Positions 19,112-27,408 are shown, numbered from the stretch's first letter. The stretch: DNA of 64,000 nt from JAABVY01 sp964496505 (GCA_964496505.1 CAZBZV010000007.1:1-64000), one strand, 5' to 3'. A program made the numbers and translations. The notes: generated from the sequence alone by a model not told the origin.

Positions 19112-19128
19112 CCATGATTATCATTTTC
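19112..19128. promoter_or_regulatory. Possible Fur-type operator
   Basis: Read on the minus strand, GAAAATGATAATCATGG matches the first 15 positions of the classical Fur consensus GATAATGATAATCATTATC except one, then diverges. The core ATGATTATCAT is a perfect 5-1-5 palindrome. It lies 160 bases before actA and 243 bases before the ferritin-like gene, both of which need iron. The site is a visual match only. Confidence 0.3.
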
Positions 19129-19302
19129 AGTTTGAATTATCCGTCCCGCAAGCTCCTCTTTTTGATATGCCGCCCGGATTCGAATTAGTCACAAATCAGA
19201 CATATTTAGTTAGTTTATTCAAACAGAGCTTTCATGTCAATATAAATATGCCACTAAAAATCGCCTTTTCATAGAGAAGGAACTTCCCGGCACAAGGAAC
19301 AA

Positions 19303-19331
19303 TTGACAGATGTTGATGTTGATGTTATTTT
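19303..19331 (+). promoter_or_regulatory. Sigma70-type promoter of the ferritin-like gene
   Basis: Perfect -35 TTGACA (19303-19308), 17-base spacer, and -10 TATTTT (19326-19331, 4 of 6). The predicted transcript starts near 19338, leaving a 33-base leader before ATG 19371. The spacer is made of three exact copies of GATGTT (19309-19326). Confidence 0.65.
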
Positions 19332-19370
19332 AGTTTGATTAAATTGTCAAATTTGATTAGGAGGAAAATA

Positions 19371-19859
19371 ATGTCCCCTGTTTCCCAGACGGTATTGGAT
19401 GGATTAAATGAAGGCATCAAAGCAGAACTGGCCGCTTATGTTTTCTACATGAAGGGTGTAAACACGACGAGCGAGCAGAGGCTCAAGGACCTTCTGGCCA
19501 CTCTGGCAGCCGAGGAAAAGGATCATTACAAGATTCTTGAAAGGCAGTACGACAACCTGGTCCGCTCAGAAATATGGGCGCCTTATAATGATATCATGCT
19601 ACAGCCCGGTCTGCCGAATATTGACGAGCAGGTGGAGGATGTGCACAACGAATATATCGATGAATTAACGGAGCAGACCTCGCCCATGCGGATTCTGGAG
19701 ATCGCCCTCATGCTGGAAAAACGTGCCCGTGATCACTACGCGGGTATGGCCGATAAGGTTGACGATCCAAAGGGCAAAGATATGTTCAACTATCTCTCTA
19801 AATTCGAGAATGGACATGTCAAAAAAATAACAAGAATGATGAAGGAATTCGAAAATTAG
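19371..19859 (+). CDS. Ferritin-like / rubrerythrin-type diiron protein
   Basis: 162-residue four-helix protein. A full set of diiron ligands is visible: E19 in KAELAAY, E49-x2-H52 in AEEKDHY, a Glu in ILEIALMLEKRARDHY, and ExxH in FENGHV. There is no rubredoxin domain, so it is a short rubrerythrin/ferritin-like type. Such proteins handle peroxide or store iron. The ATG at 19371 is chosen because it follows TTAGGAGGAAAATA; a longer frame from 19335 has no ribosome site and would start right at the predicted transcript start. It has its own promoter and terminator, so it is monocistronic. Confidence 0.88.
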   Translation: MSPVSQTVLDGLNEGIKAELAAYVFYMKGVNTTSEQRLKDLLATLAAEEKDHYKILERQYDNLVRSEIWAPYNDIMLQPGLPNIDEQVEDVHNEYIDELTEQTSPMRILEIALMLEKRARDHYAGMADKVDDPKGKDMFNYLSKFENGHVKKITRMMKEFEN

Positions 19860-19880
19860 AAAAAATTTTATTCGACATTA

Positions 19881-19907
19881 AACCGGAGCATGCTCCGGTT
19901 TTTTTAT
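19881..19907 (+). terminator. Rho-independent terminator after the ferritin-like gene
   Basis: Perfect 20-base palindrome AACCGGAGCATGCTCCGGTT followed by a run of T, starting 21 bases after the stop codon. Confidence 0.9.
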
Positions 19908-20003
19908 TAGCACATATTGGCTTTGCCAATTTATTGGAACAGCCAAAAATACGCGGCGTGTTTATTAAGGCCGCAGGTATGAAAATGTAAAAAAGGATGG
20001 GAT

Positions 20004-21398
20004 ATGAGAACTGAAAAAGATTCAATGGGTGAGATACAGATTCCTGATGATGCCCTCTATGGCGCCCAAACTGCACGGGCGGTCGAGAATTTCAAGGTTT
20101 CCGGGCGCGCCGGCTACAGTGAATTTATTTATGCCACGGTGCAGATAAAAAAGGCGGCGGCTCTTGTGCATAAAGATCTGGGACTTCTGGATCAGAAGCA
20201 GGCGGATGCTATTGCTGAAGCCGCCGATGAGGTTCTTTCGGGCAAATACGATGAACATTTCGTAGTTGATGTTTTCCAGGCTGGTGCGGGCACCTCGCAT
20301 CATATGAATGTCAACGAGGTGCTGGCAAATCTTGCCAATAAATCGCTGGGAGGCGATCCGGGCAAATACGAACATGTGCATCCCAACGATCATGTGAATA
20401 TGGCGCAGTCGACCAATGATGTTATCCCGACCGCAATCAGGCTGGCCGCACTGGAGCTTCTAAAAAGCTTCTACCCTGCCCTGGAGGAGACAATCAAACT
20501 GATGCGGGAGAAGGCCGGGGAATTCGATGATATCATAAAGTCGGCCCGTACGCATCTTCAGGACGCAGTGCCTATCAGGCTGGGACAGGAATTCGGTGGA
20601 TATGCCGAAAATCTGGAAAAACATCTGCAAAGTTTAAAAACAGCGGAAATAGAATTAAGGCAGCTCGGCATAGGAGGCTCTGCCGCGGGCACCGGGCTTA
20701 ATGTCCATCCCGAATTCCGCCAGAAAATTGCCGAGACTCTTTCAAAGCTGATTGATCTTGATTTGAAAATGGCTGACAATTATTTCGAGGCGATGCAATC
20801 GATGCGTCCCTTCGTAAATCTGTCAGGCGCTCTCAGAGGGCTGGCCTCTGACCTTGGAAGAATCGCTAATGATTTCAGGCTGCTTTCCTCGGGACCGCGT
20901 ACCGGCCTTCTGGAAATCAATCTTCCTCCTGTTCAACCCGGATCCTCAATTATGCCGGGCAAGGTAAACCCCGTTATGGCGGAAATGCTGAATATGGTCT
21001 GTTACCGTGTAATCGGAAATGACCTGACAATCTCCAATGCCGGCGGCGCAGGACAGCTCGACCTGAATGTCATGATGCCTCTGATCGCCGATACACTGGT
21101 GGAATCACTTCGCATTCTGACCGGAGGACTGAGATCGTTCAGCGACCGCTGCCTGCAAAATATCACGGCAAACCCGGAGCGATGCAGGGCTTATGCCGAG
21201 AACTCGTTTGCCATGGTAACGGCCTTGAATACGGTGATCGGATACTTGAAAGCCGCGGAAGTCGCCAAGGAATCCGAGAAGACCGGCAAGCCTATTAAGC
21301 AGATTGTGGTTGAAAAAGGCTACCTGAAGGAAGAGGAGCTTGATAAATATCTTGCACCCGAGAAGCTGACTGAACCGGGCATCCCGGGCAAGGATTGA
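20004..21398 (+). CDS. Aspartase/fumarase-superfamily lyase, aspartate ammonia-lyase-like
   Basis: 464-residue cytosolic enzyme. The superfamily signature GSSIMPGKVNP (residues about 313-323) is clear, as are HPNDHVNMAQSTND, ARTHLQDAVPIRLGQE and the C-terminal domain of aspartases and class II fumarases. QSTND, LQDAVP and GQLDLNVMMP look more like aspartase (L-aspartate to fumarate and ammonia) than FumC (QSSND, LMDATP, GNFELNV), but HVNMAQ and AGAGTSHHMNVNE leave room for doubt. Start ATG 20004 follows AAAGGATGGGAT. The gene ends 10 bases before a structured repeat block. The superfamily is certain, the substrate about 65 percent. Confidence 0.88.
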   Translation: MRTEKDSMGEIQIPDDALYGAQTARAVENFKVSGRAGYSEFIYATVQIKKAAALVHKDLGLLDQKQADAIAEAADEVLSGKYDEHFVVDVFQAGAGTSHHMNVNEVLANLANKSLGGDPGKYEHVHPNDHVNMAQSTNDVIPTAIRLAALELLKSFYPALEETIKLMREKAGEFDDIIKSARTHLQDAVPIRLGQEFGGYAENLEKHLQSLKTAEIELRQLGIGGSAAGTGLNVHPEFRQKIAETLSKLIDLDLKMADNYFEAMQSMRPFVNLSGALRGLASDLGRIANDFRLLSSGPRTGLLEINLPPVQPGSSIMPGKVNPVMAEMLNMVCYRVIGNDLTISNAGGAGQLDLNVMMPLIADTLVESLRILTGGLRSFSDRCLQNITANPERCRAYAENSFAMVTALNTVIGYLKAAEVAKESEKTGKPIKQIVVEKGYLKEEELDKYLAPEKLTEPGIPGKD

Positions 21399-21408
21399 TA
21401 TAAGTTCA

Positions 21409-21477
21409 GTCATTCTGAGCGAAGCGAAGAATCTGTATGAATCAAAAAGATTCTTCAGTCGCTTTGCTCATTCTGAA
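21409..21477. repeat. Imperfect palindromic dispersed repeat, copy 1
   Basis: Left arm begins GTCATTCTGAGCGAAGCGAA and runs into GAATCT; right arm AGATTCTTC, AGTCGCTTTGCTCATTCTGAA (21448-21477) is its approximate inverse complement. A second copy with an identical 26-base left arm lies at 49021-49094. Both copies start about ten bases from the end of a gene. The left-arm motif resembles one I recall from many environmental genomes. Confidence 0.85.
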
Positions 21478-21486
21478 TATATCGTT

Positions 21487-21531
21487 CCGTCAGATCCTGA
21501 TCCCGTTGAAGACGGGATTGTGTTCTGACGG
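21487..21531 (-). repeat. Two-stem structured element, copy 1 (minus sense)
   Basis: Outer arms CCGTCAGA / TCTGACGG pair perfectly. An inner stem ATCCCGT / ACGGGAT closes a five-base loop. Between the stems the minus strand has ACACA on one side and CAGGA on the other. It matches the element at 21571-21613 when read on the minus strand, with paired base changes in both stems. Confidence 0.75.
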
Positions 21532-21570
21532 TCTAAAGACTGCACAATTATAACACTCATTTTGAAAAAA

Positions 21571-21613
21571 CTGTCAGTTCACATCCCATCTTCGATGAGA
21601 AAGGAACTGACAG
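21571..21613 (+). repeat. Two-stem structured element, copy 2 (plus sense)
   Basis: Outer arms CTGTCAGTTC / GAACTGACAG pair perfectly over 10 bases; an inner stem CAT / ATG closes the loop CTTCG. Aligned with the minus strand of 21487-21531, the CACA and AGGA internal-loop bases and the CTTC loop are conserved while stem bases change in pairs. Confidence 0.75.
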
Positions 21614-21626
21614 AATTATCCATTTT

Positions 21627-22091
21627 TTATTTGGGATATTTTCCGGCAATCTTCATAAAGAAACCATGTATCTTATGAATCGCGCCGGAATCGGGAAGAA
21701 ACATATATGGACAAAATCCGGGTATAACCCGGATTTTTCTTTCCTGCGCCAATTCCATCGCCTCACGGCTGACTGAACCCTGACCGATTCCACGATACAG
21801 CCATACAAGCGGGACACCGGCTTCGATGCAGTCGTTCAATACATTAACTGCAGTTTCCGGTTTGGTCATAATAAGCGCCGCATCAACCGGGGGATCAATA
21901 TCCTTCACATTTGAATAGCACTTAATACCGTTGATCTCTTCAACATTGGGATTAACCGGTACTATATAATATCCTCGTTTTAGAAGATCATTCATCAGGA
22001 CCCGGCTGAATTCCTTCTCTTTGGAGGAGACTCCGGCGAATGCTATGCGCTTCTTTTGCAGAAAATCATCTATCAGCTCTTTTGTACTCAT
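21627..22091 (-). CDS. CoA-binding domain protein (YccU-like)
   Basis: 154-residue Rossmann-fold protein of the CoA_binding_2 type. It shows the nucleotide-binding start KKRIAFAGVSSKEKEFSRVLMNDLLKRGYYIVPVNPN, the middle PPVDAALIMTKPETAVNVLNDCIEAGVPLVWLYRGIGQGSVS, and a late Cys in VIPGFCPYMFL. Close relatives bind CoA; the cellular role is not established. ATG 22091 is used; a GTG two codons earlier (22097) is an alternative and neither has a strong ribosome site. It is convergent with the lyase gene across the repeat block. Confidence 0.85.
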   Translation of the reverse strand: MSTKELIDDFLQKKRIAFAGVSSKEKEFSRVLMNDLLKRGYYIVPVNPNVEEINGIKCYSNVKDIDPPVDAALIMTKPETAVNVLNDCIEAGVPLVWLYRGIGQGSVSREAMELAQERKIRVIPGFCPYMFLPDSGAIHKIHGFFMKIAGKYPK

Positions 22092-22367
22092 CCTCACTAA
22101 AATAAGAATTCCAAGCCGTTAAGACAAGCCGCTAATCGCATATTTACACCAAATGAATAACTTTTGTATATCATGTCGAATTTGTAATAATATATACTGC
22201 AAAGGATTATCAGACTCAAGCAGCAAACAGAGGCCACAAACCTGTCCATTTTGCGAAACATCTTGAATAAACAGCCGTAGTTGGGGGTAACGCATATAAA
22301 AATTGGGCAGTTATATGGATTGCTAATTGACAAATTGAAATAATTCCATAAATATAGGCGAAAATAG

Positions 22368-23621
22368 ATGAGCAGAGAAACCACTCATTCGAGGATCAAA
22401 GACTACAGGATGGACGAAAAAGAGAATAATCGAAGCAGCAATCCCGAAACTGCTGATCTTTCCGCATTGAAGATCAACAGGTTAAAAGAAGAGAAAATCA
22501 AGCGGCGCAGATGGCCCAAGTTTATTCCATGGATTTTGATAGTGGCTATGCTTGTAGTCGGCTATTTTATCGTGCTGGATAGAATCAAGCAGGGCAAACC
22601 GGTTGATACTACCACAGTCCGCCTGGTTAAGGGCGCGTCTGCCCAGGCCACACTTTCGGCTTCCGGCTATGTCGTTGCCCAGCGTCAGTCGGCGGTTGCC
22701 TCCAAAGGTACCGGCCGTCTGGAGTATTTGGCTGTGGAAGAGGGTGATCGAGTTGAATCGGGAGATGTAATTGCCAGGATCGAAAATGATGATGTGAGAG
22801 CGAATCTTGATCTTGCACGGGCAAATTTGCAGTATGCTATCGCGGACAGCGCTGAAGCCGCTGCCAAATACGAACTAAATCTAAAACTATTCGAGGCCGG
22901 TTCAATTACCGAAGAGGCGCTCCTGACATATAAGGCCCGAAAAGATATGGCTGCTGCAACTGTGGCTGCTCGGCGCGCTCAGGTGCGAAGCGCTGAAATA
23001 AATCTGGAAAATACATTCATAACCGCCCCCTTCACAGGAAAAGTCATAACAAAAATGGCGGAAATCGGAGATATCGTAGCGCCCATGGCATCATCGGCAT
23101 CTTCTCGTGGGGCGGTAGTGGTGCTCGCGGATATGAGTTCGCTTGAGGTCGAGGCTGATGTCTCGGAGGCCAATATACAGAAGGTCAATGTCGGCCAGCC
23201 ATGTGAGATCGTACTGGACGCTTATCCAGAAGTACGCTATCGGGGATCGGTGAAGAACATTGTGCCCACCGCAGACCGTGCCTCGGCAACAATCATGACC
23301 CGAATAGCATTCAACCAACTGGACAGCCTGATCTATCCCGAGATGTCGGCGCGGATTTATTTCATGAGTCCGGATGAGGAGCCGCTTGAGGTCGAGGAGC
23401 CTTCGTTTATAGGAGTCTCCCAGAATGCCATAGTCGAGGAAGACGGCGAAGAGTATGTGTTCCTGATAAAGGGAAATATCGTCGAGAAAACATCTGTCAA
23501 AACCGGCAAGTCTGTCGGACGCACGGTTGAAGTCCTTGAAGGCCTGCAGGAGGGCGACGAGGTAGTACTTACCCCGCCCAGCGGACTTGAAGACGGCGAT
23601 AAAATCGAGATCGGTGAATAG
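22368..23621 (+). CDS. HlyD/MacA-type periplasmic adaptor of an ABC efflux system
   Basis: 417-residue membrane-fusion protein. A basic cytoplasmic tail of about 50 residues precedes one membrane anchor (FIPWILIVAMLVVGYFIVL), then lipoyl halves (EEGDRVESGDVIARIEND and FITAPFTGKVITKMAEIGDIVAPM), a coiled-coil hairpin (about residues 145-205), and a beta-barrel and C-terminal domain ending VLEGLQEGDEVVLTPPSGLEDGDKIEIG. A possible promoter (TTGACA at 22327, weak AT-rich -10 near 22350) would put the transcript start almost at ATG 22368, so the in-frame ATG at 22410 is a possible true start. It leads the ABC operon that continues to 27082. Confidence 0.9.
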   Translation: MSRETTHSRIKDYRMDEKENNRSSNPETADLSALKINRLKEEKIKRRRWPKFIPWILIVAMLVVGYFIVLDRIKQGKPVDTTTVRLVKGASAQATLSASGYVVAQRQSAVASKGTGRLEYLAVEEGDRVESGDVIARIENDDVRANLDLARANLQYAIADSAEAAAKYELNLKLFEAGSITEEALLTYKARKDMAAATVAARRAQVRSAEINLENTFITAPFTGKVITKMAEIGDIVAPMASSASSRGAVVVLADMSSLEVEADVSEANIQKVNVGQPCEIVLDAYPEVRYRGSVKNIVPTADRASATIMTRIAFNQLDSLIYPEMSARIYFMSPDEEPLEVEEPSFIGVSQNAIVEEDGEEYVFLIKGNIVEKTSVKTGKSVGRTVEVLEGLQEGDEVVLTPPSGLEDGDKIEIGE

Positions 23622-23651
23622 GAAAAAAATCATTGAAGATAGAGTGGAGAT

Positions 23652-24326
23652 ATGGCAGGATACATAGTTAAAATAACAAATCTATACAAAGAATATATTC
23701 GGGATGATATGCGCATCCCGGTGCTTTATAACATCAACCTGGATGTTCCCACCGGCGAGTTTCTGGCGTTGATGGGACCTTCCGGCTCGGGAAAAACTAC
23801 GCTGCTGAATCTGATAGCCGGAATCGACCGCCCCACCAAAGGCGACCTGTCGGTAGCCGGAGAATCGGTGGCAAACCTGACCGAGGGGCAGTTAGCCCAG
23901 TGGAGGGCGAATCATATCGGATTTATCTTCCAGTTCTATAACCTTATTCCGGTCTTGACAGCCTTCGATAATGTGGAACTTCCTCTTCTCCTGACCAGTC
24001 TCAGTAAACGGGAACGCCGTAAACATGTGGAAACGGCCCTTTCGATCGTTGGGCTGGCCGACAGGATGAATCATTATCCCCGCCAGCTTTCCGGGGGCCA
24101 GGAACAGCGGGTGGCAATCGCCCGCGCGCTGGTAACCGACCCCTCGATTCTCCTGGCTGATGAGCCGACCGGAGACCTGGACCGGCAATCTGCGGAATCG
24201 ATTATGACTCTTCTAAGCCGTCTCAACAGCGAATTCAACAAGACTATTATCATGGTTACCCATGATCCTCGCGCGGCTGAATCGGCCAAGGTGGTCCGGC
24301 ACCTTGATAAAGGGGAGCTTACATAA
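23652..24326 (+). CDS. ABC transporter ATPase, LolD/MacB type
   Basis: 224-residue nucleotide-binding protein. Walker A is GPSGSGKTTL, the Q-loop is in FIFQFYNLIPVLTAFDNVELPL, the signature is LSGGQEQRVAIARAL (Glu in place of the more usual Gln at the sixth position), Walker B is ILLADEPTGDLD, and the switch His is in MVTHDPRAA. NLIPVLTAFDNVELPL places it in the MacB/LolD/FtsE-like branch that powers FtsX-type permeases rather than importers. The stop is one base before the next gene. Confidence 0.95.
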   Translation: MAGYIVKITNLYKEYIRDDMRIPVLYNINLDVPTGEFLALMGPSGSGKTTLLNLIAGIDRPTKGDLSVAGESVANLTEGQLAQWRANHIGFIFQFYNLIPVLTAFDNVELPLLLTSLSKRERRKHVETALSIVGLADRMNHYPRQLSGGQEQRVAIARALVTDPSILLADEPTGDLDRQSAESIMTLLSRLNSEFNKTIIMVTHDPRAAESAKVVRHLDKGELT

Positions 24327-24327
24327 A

Positions 24328-25494
24328 ATGAAACTGCTGAAGCTTATAGTAAAAAACGCTTTCCGGCACAGGCTGCGCACGATCCTGACTATTCTGGGCC
24401 TGGCGATAACGATCATGTCGTTCGGCATTGTGCGCAATATCCTCGAGGTTTTCAGTTTCTCCGAGGATGACCTGATTCCCGGACATCTAATCACCCGGCA
24501 TAAAACTTCTCAAATGCAACTTTTGCCGTATTCACATCTTGAAAAGATGAGGAAGGTAGAAGGAGTCAAAGCTGTCACTTATGGCTTGTTCATGGGAACA
24601 CGTTATGGTGATGATCCCGAAGAATTCTTCGCCCGCATGGCTATAGATCCATACAATTTTTATAAAATAAGATCTGATTGGAAGGTATCTGAGGAAGACA
24701 TAAAAGATTTCAAGGCGAAAAAAAACGGAGCATTGATTACTCCGGCTCTAGCATTGAGCAAGGGCTGGAAAGAAGGGGATGTTATTACCGTCGGCTCTGA
24801 TTATTTTGAGGGTGTAAGTCTGGATGTGGAAATTGTAGGACAGCTTGAATTTAAGAACGAGCAAAACCAACAATTAGAATTTATGTTTATCAGAGGCGAT
24901 CAATTCCGAAGGGCACTTGGGCAAGTAATATCTCCGGAGATGGAACATCAGGTAATGTGGATAGAGCTTCTGGCTGATCCTCCGGAGGAAGCTACCGAAA
25001 TCGCCGCGCGAGTGGACTCACTATTCATGAACAGTGATATGGAAACCAAAACCGAGCCTGTTAATGCCTATGCTACCGCACAGGTGGAGCGATTCAGGAC
25101 GATTATAACCGCTCTTCAGGTCAGCTCCTATCTGATGATTGGCGTAATTCTGCTCGTGCTTTTGAATACAATGTCCATGGTAGCCCGCGAAAGGATTAAT
25201 GAAAATGCTGTGCTAAAGACACTTGGATTCCGGGGCAAGCACTTGGTCATACTCAACTTTGGGGAGTCAATGTTTGTAGCTCTTATAGGCGCAGTAGTGG
25301 GAGCAGCATTAATCTGGCCGGGTATTAAGCTCTTCAAAACCTTGATGCCGTTCCTGCAGCAGGTAAAATTCGAATGGATAACGGTTGTGTGGGTGATTCC
25401 GGCAATGATCATTGTGGGTATCCTGGCATCACTGGTGCCGGTAATCAAGGCGACCAATACTTCAATCGTGGACGGTCTCAGAACGCTTGAATAG
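24328..25494 (+). CDS. FtsX/MacB-family ABC permease 1
   Basis: 388-residue permease with one N-terminal span, a large periplasmic MacB_PCD-type domain (about residues 35-265) and three C-terminal FtsX spans. The N-terminus FRHRLRTILTILGLAITIMSFG and the C-terminal ERINENAVLKTLGFRGKHLVILNFGESMFVALIGAVVGA plus IKATNTSIVDGLRTLE are family-typical. The start ATG 24328 is one base after the ATPase stop and is preceded by AAAGGGGAGC; a longer frame beginning at 24262 lies inside the ATPase gene and is not used. Confidence 0.92.
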   Translation: MKLLKLIVKNAFRHRLRTILTILGLAITIMSFGIVRNILEVFSFSEDDLIPGHLITRHKTSQMQLLPYSHLEKMRKVEGVKAVTYGLFMGTRYGDDPEEFFARMAIDPYNFYKIRSDWKVSEEDIKDFKAKKNGALITPALALSKGWKEGDVITVGSDYFEGVSLDVEIVGQLEFKNEQNQQLEFMFIRGDQFRRALGQVISPEMEHQVMWIELLADPPEEATEIAARVDSLFMNSDMETKTEPVNAYATAQVERFRTIITALQVSSYLMIGVILLVLLNTMSMVARERINENAVLKTLGFRGKHLVILNFGESMFVALIGAVVGAALIWPGIKLFKTLMPFLQQVKFEWITVVWVIPAMIIVGILASLVPVIKATNTSIVDGLRTLE

Positions 25495-25513
25495 ATAAGG
25501 GATTTGAATAGAT

Positions 25514-27082
25514 ATGGAAGAAAACAAAAAACCGCGGAGCATATTTGTCCTGGGATGGATTATAGTAATCCTGGGCGTTCTCTTCATCCTCCTCTCGGCC
25601 TTTCTGATTCTTGGCAAGACAGTCCTTTCTGAAGAGGTCGAACTCTGGATCAATCAGTATTTCGATTTCGAGGCTTTTACGCTGCTTATCGTACTGATGG
25701 TCTTCAGATCGCTCTATCATCTGGTCATGGGCATAGCGCTCCTGAAAGGCCAGAACTGGGGACGGCTGTGGTTTTTGTGGCTGATGCTGATTGAAACCGG
25801 TCTGGGACTTCTCGATCCCGATCTGGTGGATGTCGGGAGGGCATTGATTTTCCTCGTCTTTCTCTATTTCCTGACCAGGCCGGGTATCACCTATTATCTC
25901 GGCAAAGTTACCGTACCGGTGAAATATACTTTCAAGAGCCTTTTTTCAAGGCCGCTGACCACCGTATTGACTATCCTCGGCATCAGCCTCGTATCATTTA
26001 TGTTTTGCGGTGTTCTGATGCTTGCCAATGGTATCGCCAAAGTGCTGGTAGCTACCGGCGAGGATGATAATGTCGTTTTTATGGAGGAGGATAAATTTAA
26101 CGAAGTCCAGAGCATGCTGAGCCCTGAGGAAGTAGATAAAATCGAAAATCTGGGCTATTTCACATTCGATGAGGAATTCGGCGAGCAGCTTCTTTCACCT
26201 GAACTTGTGGCAAGCATAACTCTTCCCGACATAAACGATACGACCAAAGATAAAAACGTAACCATGCGAGGCACCAATGAAATCGCACCGCGTCTGAGAC
26301 GAAATTTCCGAATGGTCGAGGGCGAGATGTATGAGATGGGTCTTCCGAATTGCATAGTCGGTAAATCCCTCACCAAGCGCATGGCCAACTGCAATATCGG
26401 AGATTCCGTCAATGTGGCCGGAGATTACTTCAAAGTGATCGGAGTGTTCGAAACCGGCGGGACAATGTACGATTCGGAAATCTGGACAGATCTCTTCAGC
26501 CTGCGCGACAGCTACAACCGCCAGGGCGTGGGCGGATCGATTGTCCTGGGACGTCTTGAGGATCGCAATGATATGGCTGCCCTGAAAAAAGAACTGGACG
26601 AAAATCCCGACCTGGAAGTAAAAGCTTTCATTGAAAAGGATTACTATAAAACCCAGTCGGAAAATACCACCGGTTTTCTGAAATATCTGGGGATGTTTAT
26701 CTGTATCGTATTCGCCCTGGGCGCTACTATCGGCGCCATGATTACCATGTACTCGGCGGTTGCCAACCGCACAAACGAAATCGCTACCATGAGATCGCTG
26801 GGATTTCAGGGCGAGGGCATCCAGGCCGCATTTCTGATTGAATCCATGATGATCGGTGCGCTTGGCGCGGTCATCGGTATAGCTGTAGCTTCGGTTCTAT
26901 CCACGATGGAAATCCAGATGTTTTCCACGGTCAACTTCTTCGGTGAATTTTACCTGAAGATGACCCTGACACTTCTAACCGTGCTGTACACTTTCATATT
27001 CGCGATCTCAATGGGTTTCGTGGGAGGAGTCTTCCCCTCCATCAAAGCCACCCGAATGAAAATTGTCGATGCTTTCAGATAA
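25514..27082 (+). CDS. FtsX/MacB-family ABC permease 2 with extra N-terminal membrane domain
   Basis: 522-residue permease. The C-terminal 390 residues are a MacB-like permease: FSRPLTTVLTILGISLVSFMFCGVLML, a periplasmic domain, then ANRTNEIATMRSLGFQGEGIQAAFLIESMMIGALGAVIG and FPSIKATRMKIVDAFR. In front of it are about 130 residues with four hydrophobic stretches (GWIIVILGVLFILLSAFLIL, FEAFTLLIVLMVFRSLYHL, WGRLWFLWLMLIETGLGLL, VGRALIFLVFLYFL) that are not part of the usual permease. With permease 1 it probably forms a heterodimer driven by the ATPase at 23652. The substrate is unknown; lipid or peptide export is usual for the family. Confidence 0.9.
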   Translation: MEENKKPRSIFVLGWIIVILGVLFILLSAFLILGKTVLSEEVELWINQYFDFEAFTLLIVLMVFRSLYHLVMGIALLKGQNWGRLWFLWLMLIETGLGLLDPDLVDVGRALIFLVFLYFLTRPGITYYLGKVTVPVKYTFKSLFSRPLTTVLTILGISLVSFMFCGVLMLANGIAKVLVATGEDDNVVFMEEDKFNEVQSMLSPEEVDKIENLGYFTFDEEFGEQLLSPELVASITLPDINDTTKDKNVTMRGTNEIAPRLRRNFRMVEGEMYEMGLPNCIVGKSLTKRMANCNIGDSVNVAGDYFKVIGVFETGGTMYDSEIWTDLFSLRDSYNRQGVGGSIVLGRLEDRNDMAALKKELDENPDLEVKAFIEKDYYKTQSENTTGFLKYLGMFICIVFALGATIGAMITMYSAVANRTNEIATMRSLGFQGEGIQAAFLIESMMIGALGAVIGIAVASVLSTMEIQMFSTVNFFGEFYLKMTLTLLTVLYTFIFAISMGFVGGVFPSIKATRMKIVDAFR

Positions 27083-27111
27083 TTCGCATTCCGGCGGATA
27101 TCTCAGTACAG

Positions 27112-27408
27112 CTAAAGATCCTCCACCAGCTCCAGAAACTTGTTATAGGGTATTGCGCTCCAGCTCTCAGAACGCTCTGCGCCAAAAGCCAGGGAGATCA
27201 TAGAGACCTTGGCAGCCTCTTCCTCATTGGCAGCTTCATAGATATCCAGAAAATCAAACGGGCCAAGTACTGCATAATGACCGAGAAACTTGACACTGGG
27301 GCATTTTTCCCTGACCTTATTGAGCCATTCTCTGCCGACAGCGGCGCGATCCTTCATCTTGCGGCTGATTTCCGGCGGCAATTTTGTCATAAGTACATAT
27401 GTAGGCAT
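27112..27408 (-). CDS. GYD-domain protein
   Basis: 98-residue small protein beginning MPTYVLMTKLPPE and containing CPSVKFLGHYAVLGPFDFLDIYEAANEEEAAKV, the pattern of GYD-domain proteins (FDFLDIYEA takes the place of the name-giving GxYD region). These are small alpha/beta-barrel proteins of unknown function. ATG 27408 is used because it follows AAAGGAGGCCCCA; an upstream extension to 27510 runs into a terminator hairpin. It stands alone on the minus strand after that terminator. Confidence 0.85.
   Translation of the reverse strand: MPTYVLMTKLPPEISRKMKDRAAVGREWLNKVREKCPSVKFLGHYAVLGPFDFLDIYEAANEEEAAKVSMISLAFGAERSESWSAIPYNKFLELVEDL

Larger units (their letters stand above)
18953..19370. other. 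Divergent intergenic region between actA and the ferritin-like gene
   Basis: 418 AT-rich bases without a convincing gene. The right part holds a good promoter for the ferritin-like gene (19303-19331). A Fur-box-like palindrome lies at 19112-19128. No clear -35/-10 pair could be fixed for the actA direction. An open frame at 19089-19274 has no ribosome site, signal or recognisable motif and is not called. Confidence 0.6.

Noticed and set aside
19089..19274. 61-residue plus-strand frame in the actA / ferritin-like gap
   Set aside because: No ribosome site and the promoter found lies downstream of it; the translated sequence shows no family features.
20004..21398. Straight call of fumarase fumC
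   Set aside because: QSTND, QDAVP and GQLDLNV resemble aspartase more than FumC, so only the superfamily with an aspartase preference is claimed.
22097..22384. Minus-strand frame in the gap before the HlyD gene
   Set aside because: No ribosome site, composition of intergenic DNA, and no conserved motif; it overlaps the HlyD start.
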